From Gammaproteobacteria bacterium (GTDB lineage: Bacteria > Pseudomonadota > Gammaproteobacteria > Pseudomonadales > Azotimanducaceae), in assembly GCA_012269545.1 (NCBI GenBank), contig JAAXKB010000046.1:3401-67400 (forward strand): DNA of 64,000 nt. The letters are read 5' to 3'. The notes under the pieces were generated by a model that saw nothing but the letters and a program-made list of their open reading frames with translations, was not told the origin of the DNA and ran no database searches. A program made the translations under genes and the position numbers. This document shows, one piece after another, positions 38,034 through 45,707 of this stretch. Numbering within the stretch: the stretch's first letter is position 1; each line of letters begins with the position of its first letter.

Positions 38034-39664
38034 CTGCCCAATATCAAGAGGATGATTCAATTAGCCAGTTCGGGACCAACAGCCAAGGCGATGAGGCGGA
38101 TCAAGCGCCGTTGAATCGACGCGTCGGCACGGTGGCCGGCATGACGTTCTTATCGAGGGTCAGCGGACTGATTCGTGACGTGGTGTTTGCTTACTTGTTC
38201 GGCGCATCTGCAGCGGCCGACCTGTTCTTTGTTGCCTTTCGAATTCCGAATTTTTTTCGTCGATTGTTTGCCGAGGGAGCATTCAATCAGGCCTTCGTAC
38301 CGGTGCTTGTGCAGTATCAGGCAGAAGGTTCCATCGCGCTGCGCCTGTTCTTGGCCCAACTCTCCGGCGTCTTTTCCCTCACCCTGACTGTTGTCGTTAT
38401 TGCCGGTATTGCCATGGCCGGGCCGCTTTCCGCTTTATTTGCGCCGGGCTTTCTTGATCAGCCTCAACGTTTTGCCCAGCTAACGGATCTGGTGAGAATT
38501 ACCTTTCCCTACCTTGGGCTGATCTCGTTGACGGCCTACGCCGGTGCGCTACTAAACGCCCACGGCAGATTTGCCCTTCCTGCCTTTACACCGGTTATGT
38601 TGAACGTCGTGTTAACGCTGGCCGCCTTGCTCGCCTTGAGTGGTGCAATGAACGAAGAGCCTGTTGTTATTTTAGCTTGGGGCGTTCTGGTCGCCGGAAT
38701 TGTACAGTGGTTGATGCAACTGCCGGCCCTTATGCGACTGCACTTGTTACCCAGGCCAAGGGTTAGCTCCCGTCACCCGGGCGTTCGTCAGGTAGGTACG
38801 TTGCTCCTGCCCGCGGTTTTTTCAGCATCCGTAGGGCAGATCAATGCCCTCGTGAACACCATGCTGGCGTCAACCCTAACCACGGGAAGCATTGCTTGGC
38901 TATATTACGCAGATCGACTCCTTGAACTGCCCGTCGGACTGATCGCAGTAGCCTTGGGCACCGTTATGCTGCCGCACTTGTCGCGGCTGGTGGCGGCGGA
39001 AGATGCCACCGGATTCTTGCGCACCGTGAATTGGGGCTTCGGTTTGGGCCTGATGCTCGGGCTGCCTGCGGCCATTGCACTTTATTTGATGTCTGAGCCC
39101 CTGCTGGCATTTCTGTACATGACCTTTGCCGGCAGCGCCATGACTGGTCACGATGTGGTCATGGCCGGTCAGGCGCTGGAATGGTTTGCGATCGCACTGC
39201 CCGGATTTGTCTTGGTGAAAGTGCTTGCGCCCGCCTTTTTTGCTCACCAAGACACCCAAACGCCATTCCGCTATGCGGTGATTGCCGTAGTTGTGAATTT
39301 GATCGGCAGTTTGGCCACGTTTCAGTGTCTTGGTCACGTGGGTTTGGCTCTGGCGACTGCGCTTTCTGCGTGGACTCAAGCGGGCCTGCTTTTTGTCGGT
39401 CTTCAACGACGGGGTTGGATCAAATTTGATACCAAACTGACGTTTGTTTTACTTCGTACGCTGATTGCGTGCGGGGTTCTCGTTTTCGGTCTGACCTTCG
39501 GCATGGCGCAAACCGGCCTGAATTCCGGGCAATGGCTTGAGATGCCGGGCAGCGACCGAGCAATGCAGGTGCTGGTGACCTGTTTCGTGGGCGGCATAGG
39601 TTATGGACTCACCCTGTTATTGCTCGGTGTTCGCCCGCGGCATTTTTTGGCGGCCACTGACTAA
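38027..39664 (+). CDS. murJ: Lipid II flippase MurJ (MviN)
   Basis: A 545-residue MOP-superfamily membrane protein with about 14 helices that flips lipid II across the inner membrane for peptidoglycan synthesis. The core begins NRRVGTVAGMTFLSRVSGLIRD, followed by FRIPNFFRRLFAEGAFNQAFVPVL, the conserved MurJ motif with functionally important Arg residues. The ATG at 38027 adds a 35-residue polar N-terminus absent from E. coli MurJ. No better in-frame ATG precedes GMTFLSR, and the ribosome site is weak, so the true start may be downstream. ribF follows after 27 nt. Confidence 0.95.
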   Translation: MSTAQYQEDDSISQFGTNSQGDEADQAPLNRRVGTVAGMTFLSRVSGLIRDVVFAYLFGASAAADLFFVAFRIPNFFRRLFAEGAFNQAFVPVLVQYQAEGSIALRLFLAQLSGVFSLTLTVVVIAGIAMAGPLSALFAPGFLDQPQRFAQLTDLVRITFPYLGLISLTAYAGALLNAHGRFALPAFTPVMLNVVLTLAALLALSGAMNEEPVVILAWGVLVAGIVQWLMQLPALMRLHLLPRPRVSSRHPGVRQVGTLLLPAVFSASVGQINALVNTMLASTLTTGSIAWLYYADRLLELPVGLIAVALGTVMLPHLSRLVAAEDATGFLRTVNWGFGLGLMLGLPAAIALYLMSEPLLAFLYMTFAGSAMTGHDVVMAGQALEWFAIALPGFVLVKVLAPAFFAHQDTQTPFRYAVIAVVVNLIGSLATFQCLGHVGLALATALSAWTQAGLLFVGLQRRGWIKFDTKLTFVLLRTLIACGVLVFGLTFGMAQTGLNSGQWLEMPGSDRAMQVLVTCFVGGIGYGLTLLLLGVRPRHFLAATD

Positions 39665-39691
39665 GGAACGGGCATCTGCCTATAATCGGCT

Positions 39692-40657
39692 ATGGAAATC
39701 ATTAACGGACTGCACAATCTGCGCCCACGCCATCGTGGCTGCGTTCTCACTGTTGGTAACTTCGACGGTGTGCATCGCGGGCATGGCGCGCTGATTGATG
39801 CGCTATGCGACAAGGCAGAAGCCATGGGGGTGCCCAGTATGTTGATGACCTTTGAGCCTCAGCCTCGGGAATTTTTTGCCGGCACGAAACTCCCTGCGCG
39901 ACTGACCCGATTTCGTGAAAAAGTTCACCTCTTGAGCCAGACGAGGCTGGACCGTTTGCTGTGTCTGCCCTTTAACGAACGAACCGCCAACATTGAGGCG
40001 GAGTGGTTTGCCAAGGACTTTATCGTTGATCTTGCCGATGCCAAGCATGTGGTGATCGGAGATGACTTTCGCTTTGGTCGGGGCCGGGAAGGCGACTTTG
40101 CCTTGTTTGAAAAATATGGGCGGGAGTTTGGCTACCAGGTCAGCGCCATGTCGACGCTGCTGCGGCATGAAGACCGCATCAGTAGCACGCTGATACGCCA
40201 AACCCTTGCGGTCGGTGACTTCGCTGGCGCGACGGAACTGTTGGGTCACGAGTATTTCATTATGGGCCGCGTGGTTTATGGGCGGCAGTTGGGGCGTCAG
40301 CTGAATGTGCCAACTGCCAACATCCGACTGCAGCGCTATCGGGCGGCTCTTGAGGGGGTCTACTGCGTGACGGTGGAGGGCATCGGCGACACAGAGCACC
40401 AAGGTATTGCCAATATCGGTGTGCGACCCACGGTGGATGGCAAGGAGCCGCTGCTGGAGGTCCATATATTCGACTATTCAGGCGATCTGTATGGCAGCTT
40501 GATCAAGGTCACGTTCAAGCGAAAGCTGCGCGATGAGCAAACGTTTGAATCCATTGACGCACTGAAATCGCAAATCGGTCTGGATTTGTTGGAGGCCAAA
40601 GTTTACTTTGCGGGTGACCCTGTCGAAACGGCAAGCGTATCAACCGATGAGCTCTGA
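39692..40657 (+). CDS. ribF: Bifunctional riboflavin kinase / FAD synthetase
   Basis: A 321-residue enzyme that converts riboflavin to FMN and FAD. The N-terminal FMN adenylyltransferase domain, about residues 15-180, has VGNFDGVHRGHGALI and STLIRQTLAVGDF. The C-terminal riboflavin kinase domain has GRQLGRQLNVPTANI and a YGVYCV-like strand (EGVYCVTVEG). In most gammaproteobacteria ileS follows ribF. Here lspA overlaps the ribF end by 11 nt and ileS is absent. Confidence 0.96.
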   Translation: MEIINGLHNLRPRHRGCVLTVGNFDGVHRGHGALIDALCDKAEAMGVPSMLMTFEPQPREFFAGTKLPARLTRFREKVHLLSQTRLDRLLCLPFNERTANIEAEWFAKDFIVDLADAKHVVIGDDFRFGRGREGDFALFEKYGREFGYQVSAMSTLLRHEDRISSTLIRQTLAVGDFAGATELLGHEYFIMGRVVYGRQLGRQLNVPTANIRLQRYRAALEGVYCVTVEGIGDTEHQGIANIGVRPTVDGKEPLLEVHIFDYSGDLYGSLIKVTFKRKLRDEQTFESIDALKSQIGLDLLEAKVYFAGDPVETASVSTDEL

Positions 40658-41177
40658 CATACGCCCTGCCATGAAGTCGGATTCACAGGCTCTCGATCCT
40701 TGGCGCTGGCGCTGGCTTTATCTCGCCGTGGCTCTATTTCTGGCCGATCAGGGTACCAAGTGGATAGTGGTGAACGAACTCGCGTACGGCGAACGCATAC
40801 AGGTCCTGCCGTTCTTTGCCTGGGTGCGGTGGCACAATGCTGGCGCGGCCTTTTCTTTTTTGGCCGATGCAGGAGGCTGGCAGCGCTGGTTTTTCGTCGT
40901 AATCGGTCTGGGCTTTTCTGCCTATGTGGTGCGCGAGCTGTCTCGATTGACGTTAGCGGAACGGTGGATGGGTCTGGTCTACGGGCTTATCCTAGGCGGT
41001 GCCCTGGGTAACCTGTATGGCCGTCTGGTGAACGGTTACGTGGTGGACTTTATCCTCGTGCACTACGAGCAGCATATTTTTCCTGCTTTTAACGTGGCGG
41101 ATTCCGCTCTGTTTTGCGGTGTGGTGATCTGGATCGTTCTGATGATTGCCGAAAGCAGGGCAGCAAAAAACGGTTGA
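40647..41177 (+). CDS. lspA: Lipoprotein signal peptidase
   Basis: A 176-residue inner-membrane aspartyl protease that cleaves prolipoproteins after diacylglyceryl transfer. Four membrane helices are visible. Conserved motifs are LADQGTKWIV, HNAGAAFSFL, GYVVDFILVHY and FNVADSAL, with the two catalytic Asp residues in the last two. The usual GNxxDR segment reads GNLYGRL, so that non-catalytic Asp is Gly. Start candidates are ATG 40647 (overlapping ribF) and ATG 40671; neither has a strong ribosome site. The several lipoproteins in this window are its potential clients. Confidence 0.95.
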   Translation: MSSDIRPAMKSDSQALDPWRWRWLYLAVALFLADQGTKWIVVNELAYGERIQVLPFFAWVRWHNAGAAFSFLADAGGWQRWFFVVIGLGFSAYVVRELSRLTLAERWMGLVYGLILGGALGNLYGRLVNGYVVDFILVHYEQHIFPAFNVADSALFCGVVIWIVLMIAESRAAKNG

Positions 41178-41314
41178 TCGGGTCGCCGCGTATTGGATAC
41201 GCACTGTCGATCAGGGGCTCGTCAGGGTAAGAAAGAGTCGCAAATCGCGCCTTGCATTCGTTTGCCGACAGATCAGACTGCACAACGAATCAGCAACGGT
41301 AGTTGGTTTCTCTT

Positions 41315-41809
41315 ATGGCAGACATCATCGCGTCCTCTGAAGGTCGAAAAGAAACAATACAAATGGGGTCCCGCATCAGTTTGCACTTTGCACTGCTGAT
41401 GCCCGGTGGCGAGGAGATTGATACCACGCGCCGCAGCAAACCTGCGTCCTTGACGTTGGGCGATGGAAACCTGCTGCCCGGTTTTGAAGAGGCACTGATC
41501 GGTCTAACCGCCGGCGATGACGCTCAGCTTGTCATTCCCGCTGATAAAGCCTTTGGTGAGCGAGCAGAGGCCAATGTCCGACTGCTGGCTCGCTCCATGT
41601 TCGCGGAATTGGGCGGTGAGGAGCCCCTGGAGCCCGGATTGGTTGTGTCTTTTCAAGCACCAGACGGCGAGCTGCCCGGCGTGGTGAAGGCTGTTTACGA
41701 AGATACTGTGCAAGTGGATTTCAATCATCCGCTGAGCGGCAGTGACATTACCTTTGATGTATCCATTCTGAGTGTCGATGCGCCCTTGGCTGAGAACGCG
41801 GCACCCTAA
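41315..41809 (+). CDS. fkpB: FKBP-type peptidyl-prolyl isomerase FkpB (SlpA)
   Basis: A 164-residue SlyD/SlpA-like FKBP isomerase. Features are the FKBP half-domain DTTRRSKPASLTLGDGNLLPGFEEALIGL, the inserted-in-flap segment, and FNHPLSGSDITFDVSILSV near the C-terminus. It may also bind ribosomal particles, as E. coli SlpA does. The start ATG 41315 is taken over the TTG at 41303. lspA-fkpB is the conserved order, but ispH, which normally follows, is absent. The 137-bp gap before it contains no feature I can name. Confidence 0.93.
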   Translation: MADIIASSEGRKETIQMGSRISLHFALLMPGGEEIDTTRRSKPASLTLGDGNLLPGFEEALIGLTAGDDAQLVIPADKAFGERAEANVRLLARSMFAELGGEEPLEPGLVVSFQAPDGELPGVVKAVYEDTVQVDFNHPLSGSDITFDVSILSVDAPLAENAAP

Positions 41810-41834
41810 ACCGCTCTGTTCCCGTGAGTGATTC

Positions 41835-42389
41835 TCAGCTCTCGCATGCTGTCGTTAACGATCGGATGTAGCTGCGTCCCGCCACGTTAAGAACGACCTC
41901 CAGCCCCTCTGACTCTGTGTCTTTTGAGCAAAATGTAAACCGGCCGTTTTGCCAATTTGTGGTGCCTGCGGCAAGAAATTCGATGTGGTTTTTGCCGCGA
42001 AATCCCCGCCAAGTCAGCGTGGTGAGATGCGGGTAGGGCGCTTGAAACAGCCTGACGGAATCGTCGGTGTCCGGAGCCTGATTACCGTTCTCGTCCAAGA
42101 CAACATGGATACCGTCACGCCATTCGCCAAGTTCGTTGCAGGGTTCCGGCGCCGACAGGGCATCGGCTGGTGCAGGGCTAGCGCCACAAACGAAGACGCT
42201 TTGTTGCTCAAGCATCGCAAGACTGCGGCTGTTGTTGAGCAGGGATTGAAGGTCTGTGGCGTGGGCGTTGAGCCGCGCACCCTGCCCGGAAGACAGCAGG
42301 GCAGGGGCAGTCAGGGCGGTGATGACAGCCAGCAGGCTCAGTGTGACGAGCAGCTCGAGCAAGGTGAACCCTTTGGCTGTGTATGGCAT
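41835..42389 (-). CDS. GspH/FimT-type pseudopilin
   Basis: A 184-residue prepilin-like protein of the type II secretion / type IV pilus family. The N-terminus carries the prepilin peptidase site KG/FTLLELLVTL with Glu at +5 of the mature form and a 20-residue hydrophobic helix. The C-terminal globular part has Cys residues, for example VCGASPA, EPCNEL and TFCSKD. In Pseudomonas fimT/fimU-type genes lie between ispH and bamD in a large minor-pilin cluster. Here it is the only pilin-like gene present. The ATG 42389 replaces the TTG 42395 of the ORF track. It is 101 nt downstream of bamD. Confidence 0.82.
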   Translation of the reverse strand: MPYTAKGFTLLELLVTLSLLAVITALTAPALLSSGQGARLNAHATDLQSLLNNSRSLAMLEQQSVFVCGASPAPADALSAPEPCNELGEWRDGIHVVLDENGNQAPDTDDSVRLFQAPYPHLTTLTWRGFRGKNHIEFLAAGTTNWQNGRFTFCSKDTESEGLEVVLNVAGRSYIRSLTTACES

Positions 42390-42445
42390 GGGCAAAACCG
42401 GCTGTAGGATTCCGCCAGTTTAGAAGAAACGCCGCCATTTCTTGG

Positions 42446-42472
42446 CGCAGCCGAGCGCAAGATCCGGCTGCG
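42446..42472 (-). repeat. GC-rich hairpin between bamD and the pseudopilin gene
   Basis: CGCAGCC (42446-42452) and GGCTGCG (42466-42472) are exactly complementary around a 13-nt loop. It lies 3' of bamD and 5' of the pseudopilin on the shared strand. There is no T-run, so it is more likely a processing or attenuation stem than a full terminator. Confidence 0.45.
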
Positions 42473-42490
42473 CTGAGGGTGGGATATGGC

Positions 42491-43537
42491 TCAGTCGATA
42501 AAGGGCAAAAAGCTGAAGATACTGCCCTTCTTTTTATCTTGTTCTGCCGCGTCGGATTGGGTGCCCGGCTGTTTGTCAGGCCGTTCGGCGTTGTCCGGAT
42601 AAACGATGGTGATGGGCGGCGGTGTTTCCGGGCGATCCATCAGTCCCAGGGTCATAATGTTGGTCCATGAACGATCGCGATTGCGCACGCGCTCTTCCAG
42701 AACCAAGTTTCCTGCGGCATCGAATTCGGGGTAGTCCGGATGGTTGAGGGCCAGAACGCGCAGCGATCGGTTGGCTTCGTCCTCGCGACCCAATTTGTAA
42801 AAGGCTTCGACCATTACCGCGAGCGCGTCTGCGCGGGCCTCGGTGTCGGGATAATTCTCAATAATATAGGTGCCTCGATTCGCTGCAGCGACCAATGCGC
42901 CCCGGCGCAAATAATAGTCAGCTGCTAGAAGTTCGGCCTTGGCCAATAATTCGCGCAATTGCAGCATGCGCTGCCGCGCGTCCGCAGCGTACTGGCTGTT
43001 TGGGAATTCGTTGAGCAGCACTGCCAGTTCGGAATAGGACTCTCGCAGCGGCGCCATGTCTCGGCTGGCCGGATCCGAAGAGAACAGTCGATCCAGTAAA
43101 CCCTCCCGAAATCGATAGGCGGACAGTGCTTTCAAGTAATAGGCGTAATCCACATTCGGGTGGTTCGGGTGCAGGCGAATAAAGCGGTCGGCATTGGCCC
43201 GGGCACTTTCCATGTCCTGGCTCAAGTAATGAGCGTAAATCAACTCCAGTTGTGCTTGCTCGGCAAAACGGCCAAAAGGAAAGCGAGCCTCCAGCAGTTC
43301 CAGTTGTTCAATGGCGACCGCAAAATTTGAACTGCGTAATGCTCTCTGGGCTTGGCTATAGACGCGTTCTTCGGTGGTATCGATCTCCTCAATATCGACC
43401 TCGTCTTCGTCATCGTTACCAAAAAACGGGATACTGCTGCAGCCGCTGACCGTTAACGAGAGCAGGATTGCGGCAAGCAGACTCAAGCGGCCTTGATGCC
43501 ACAGCAGATGCCACGGACGGGTGGAGAAGTGGAGCAA
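42491..43537 (-). CDS. bamD: Outer membrane assembly lipoprotein BamD (ComL)
   Basis: A 348-residue lipoprotein of the BAM complex that folds outer-membrane beta-barrels. The lipobox is LTVSGCSS. Tetratricopeptide-like repeats span about residues 55-270, including YSQAQRALRSSNFAVAIEQLE, FGRFAEQAQLELIYAHY, RFIRLHPNHPNVDYAYYLKAL and YLRRGALVAAANRG. A longer C-terminal tail than in E. coli follows, as in Pseudomonas. The start is TTG with AGAGG 8 nt upstream, and no ATG exists before the lipobox. It is divergent from rluD, the conserved order. Confidence 0.94.
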   Translation of the reverse strand: MLHFSTRPWHLLWHQGRLSLLAAILLSLTVSGCSSIPFFGNDDEDEVDIEEIDTTEERVYSQAQRALRSSNFAVAIEQLELLEARFPFGRFAEQAQLELIYAHYLSQDMESARANADRFIRLHPNHPNVDYAYYLKALSAYRFREGLLDRLFSSDPASRDMAPLRESYSELAVLLNEFPNSQYAADARQRMLQLRELLAKAELLAADYYLRRGALVAAANRGTYIIENYPDTEARADALAVMVEAFYKLGREDEANRSLRVLALNHPDYPEFDAAGNLVLEERVRNRDRSWTNIMTLGLMDRPETPPPITIVYPDNAERPDKQPGTQSDAAEQDKKKGSIFSFLPFID

Positions 43538-43657
43538 GGTGGAGCCTCTTAGATTGGTGTGAAGAATGACTTAGCGCCTCAATTTCGCGCAGCGAGCACA
43601 ACGTGTTGCCTCAGTGCAGTCGCTATTCTTACCAAATTCGGTAGGGTTGCAACCGTT

Positions 43658-44623
43658 ATGAGTAATCAAAGCCCTGAGACCCTGCAGCGTCAAGCCAATG
43701 TGCCGGTCGAATTAGCCGGTGAACGCGTTGACAAAGTTGCTGCGCAACTGTTCTCTGAATTCTCCAGAGCCGAGTTGACGCGCTGGATGACGGAGGGTGC
43801 GTTAACGTTAGACGGTGCCCCGGTGAAGCCCAAGTACAAGGTATTTGGTCGTGAGGAACTGGTGCTGCAAGGCCAGCGCCCTATTCGAGAAGATTGGCAA
43901 AGTGCTGAAGCCATACCACTTGATGTGCTTTTCGAAGACGAGGAAATCATTGTTGTTAATAAACCAGCTGGCTTGGTGGTGCATCCCGGCGCAGGCAATG
44001 CCGATGGCACCTTGGTGAATGGGCTGCTTAATCACCGCCCTGATCTGAATCGCTTGCCCAGAGCGGGCGTTGTGCATCGCTTGGACAAAGAAACGAGTGG
44101 GGTAATGGTAGTGGCAGCGACGCCCGGAGCCTATCAACACTTGGTGGATGCCATTGCGGCTCGAGCCGTGCGGCGCCGCTACGTGGCGGTTTGCGAAGGT
44201 GTCATGGTCTCCGGCCAGGACATTGATCGTCCCATTGGTCGTGACCCCAAACTTCGTACCCGCCAAGTCATACGAGAGGATGGTAAGCCGGCACTGAGTA
44301 TGGTGCGCGTGCGTGAGCGGTATCGTGCGCACAGCGCGGTAGACGTTACGCTGGGAAGTGGGCGCACCCATCAAATTCGGGTGCACATGCAAAGTATCGG
44401 TCACCCGCTGGTGGGTGACAGTAAGTACGGTTGTCGGCGGATTCTCCCTCGGGCAGCAGACTCAGCAACGGTCAAACTGCTGCAGCAATTCCCGCGCCAG
44501 GCGCTGCATGCCTTCAAACTGGATTTGGCGCATCCAGTCTCGCATAAGGACCTGCGCTTTACAGCCCCGATCCCCGATGACCTGCAACGGCTGATGGAGG
44601 CTTTGGCCAACAATGCTGACTGA
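43658..44623 (+). CDS. rluD: 23S rRNA pseudouridine synthase RluD
   Basis: A 321-residue enzyme making pseudouridines in helix 69 of 23S rRNA. An S4 RNA-binding domain covers about residues 20-80 (ERVDKVAAQLFSEFSRAELTRWM). The catalytic motif VVHRLDKETSGVMVVA contains the active Asp. SGRTHQIRVHMQSIGHPLVGD is the C-terminal signature. ATG 43658 is used rather than the upstream start at 43559. It overlaps pgeF by 11 nt. bamD / rluD-pgeF is the normal gammaproteobacterial order, although clpB does not follow here. Confidence 0.95.
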   Translation: MSNQSPETLQRQANVPVELAGERVDKVAAQLFSEFSRAELTRWMTEGALTLDGAPVKPKYKVFGREELVLQGQRPIREDWQSAEAIPLDVLFEDEEIIVVNKPAGLVVHPGAGNADGTLVNGLLNHRPDLNRLPRAGVVHRLDKETSGVMVVAATPGAYQHLVDAIAARAVRRRYVAVCEGVMVSGQDIDRPIGRDPKLRTRQVIREDGKPALSMVRVRERYRAHSAVDVTLGSGRTHQIRVHMQSIGHPLVGDSKYGCRRILPRAADSATVKLLQQFPRQALHAFKLDLAHPVSHKDLRFTAPIPDDLQRLMEALANNAD

Positions 44624-45407
44624 CAGAGCTTGGCTGCAGGCTGATTGGCCGATGTCGGACAAGATTGTCGCTGGCGCCAGCACGCGATTCGGCGGCAACA
44701 GTACGGCTCCGGCCTTAGCGGAGAACAACGTCGGCTTAAACGTTGGCGATGTGCCGAGCGTGGTACAGGGCAATCGGCAAGCGCTGGCGCGCATGATTGC
44801 CGGGCAAAACGGTTCTGCAATCATCGAGCCTGTTAATGTGCAGTGGCTGCATCAGGTGCACGGCAGCGATTGTATTTATGTTGGCAAGGACTCGGATCTC
44901 ACCGCTGCGCCTCAGGCCGATGCCATGTGGACAGATCAACCGGGGCTTGCCCTAGCCATTCAAAGTGCAGACTGCGTGCCTGTCGTGATGACAGATTTGG
45001 CTGGGAGGCTGATAGGCGCAGCTCATGGCGGGTGGCGGGGTCTGGTCGCGGGTGTGCTGCCCAAGCTGGTGGGCTGCATGCCCACTCAGGCAGGTAATCT
45101 CACGGCTTGGGTTGGCCCTTGCATTGGCAAGGCCTACTTTGAAGTCGGCGCGGAGGTTTGGCGTCCGGTTGAGCGTATCTGTGCGGACGCGGTCGATCCT
45201 CACCCATCGGACAGCGGTAAACGATTGGTAGATCTGCCGCTGTTGGCCCAGCGGCAGCTGCAAGCCTGCGGGGTTAAGGCAGTATTTCAAAGCAGCCTGT
45301 GTTCCTATACCGGCGCTGAATTTTACTCTCACCGGCAGGCAACACACGAGCGTGGGCCCGGTGCGCAAACGGGTCGAATGGCCACATTTATCTGTCGGAT
45401 GGCCTAG
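44613..45407 (+). CDS. pgeF: Peptidoglycan editing factor PgeF (YfiH, laccase-domain)
   Basis: A 264-residue DUF152/laccase-domain protein. Family markers are FGGNSTAPALAENNVGLNVGD-type N-terminal sequence, LHQVHGSDCIYVG, ALAIQSADCVPVVM, GAAHGGWRGLVAGVLPKLV and SLCSYTGAEFYSHRQ, with the conserved Cys and His metal ligands. In E. coli YfiH corrects L-Ser misincorporation into peptidoglycan, and other members show adenosine phosphorylase or deaminase activity. The start overlaps the rluD end by 11 nt. Confidence 0.93.
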   Translation: MLTDRAWLQADWPMSDKIVAGASTRFGGNSTAPALAENNVGLNVGDVPSVVQGNRQALARMIAGQNGSAIIEPVNVQWLHQVHGSDCIYVGKDSDLTAAPQADAMWTDQPGLALAIQSADCVPVVMTDLAGRLIGAAHGGWRGLVAGVLPKLVGCMPTQAGNLTAWVGPCIGKAYFEVGAEVWRPVERICADAVDPHPSDSGKRLVDLPLLAQRQLQACGVKAVFQSSLCSYTGAEFYSHRQATHERGPGAQTGRMATFICRMA

Positions 45408-45707
45408 CTGGGACGAAGCGTTCATTGACATGTCGTCGCCGAATCACAAGAATAGCGCGCTTGCGCAAATTGGGGTGATGATTCCGAATCTAAACTTCAA
45501 TGAGTCCATTTCAAAATCAATAGCTTACGAGCGTTTCCGTCGCTGCCATTGCCCTCGCAATGGGCGGCGGATACTGCGCCAAAAGGAGGGGTTGATTGTC
45601 GGATTGGGACCAGTGTGCAAAATCGTTTTTCGCTGCAGTGAGTCGCCGTGATTAGCTGCAGGGACCAACAGGCATAACAGAACGTTAAAGTACAAAGAGG
45701 TTGAAAC
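45408..45707 (+). other. 300-bp leader region upstream of ilvI
   Basis: This gap precedes the ilvIHC genes. It holds a promoter-like TTGACA/AAGAAT pair (45425-45453), a short hairpin CATTGC-CCTC-GCAATG at 45548-45563, and AGGAGG near 45584. AGGAGG is followed after 2 nt by a TTG reading frame ending at the TGA at 45649-45651, whose first 13 residues (IVGLGPVCKIVF after the start) are rich in Ile, Val and Leu. Two CTGCAG copies (45632 and 45656) could pair. A leader-peptide attenuator is possible but unproven, since the ribosome site is too close to the TTG. Confidence 0.4.
45425..45453 (+). promoter_or_regulatory. Candidate promoter of ilvIHC
   Basis: A perfect TTGACA is at 45425-45430, followed after 17 nt by AAGAAT at 45448-45453 (four matches). 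It lies 255 nt upstream of ilvI, leaving a long untranslated leader, consistent with leader-based control. Confidence 0.4.

Noticed and set aside
39803-40465. 220-aa minus-strand ORF
   Set aside because: Antisense shadow of ribF.
43808-44404. 198-aa minus-strand ORF
   Set aside because: Antisense shadow of rluD.
45352-45651. 99-aa plus-strand ORF at the end of pgeF and into the ilv leader
   Set aside because: Starts inside pgeF in another frame and has no recognisable domain; only its last part is considered as a possible leader peptide.
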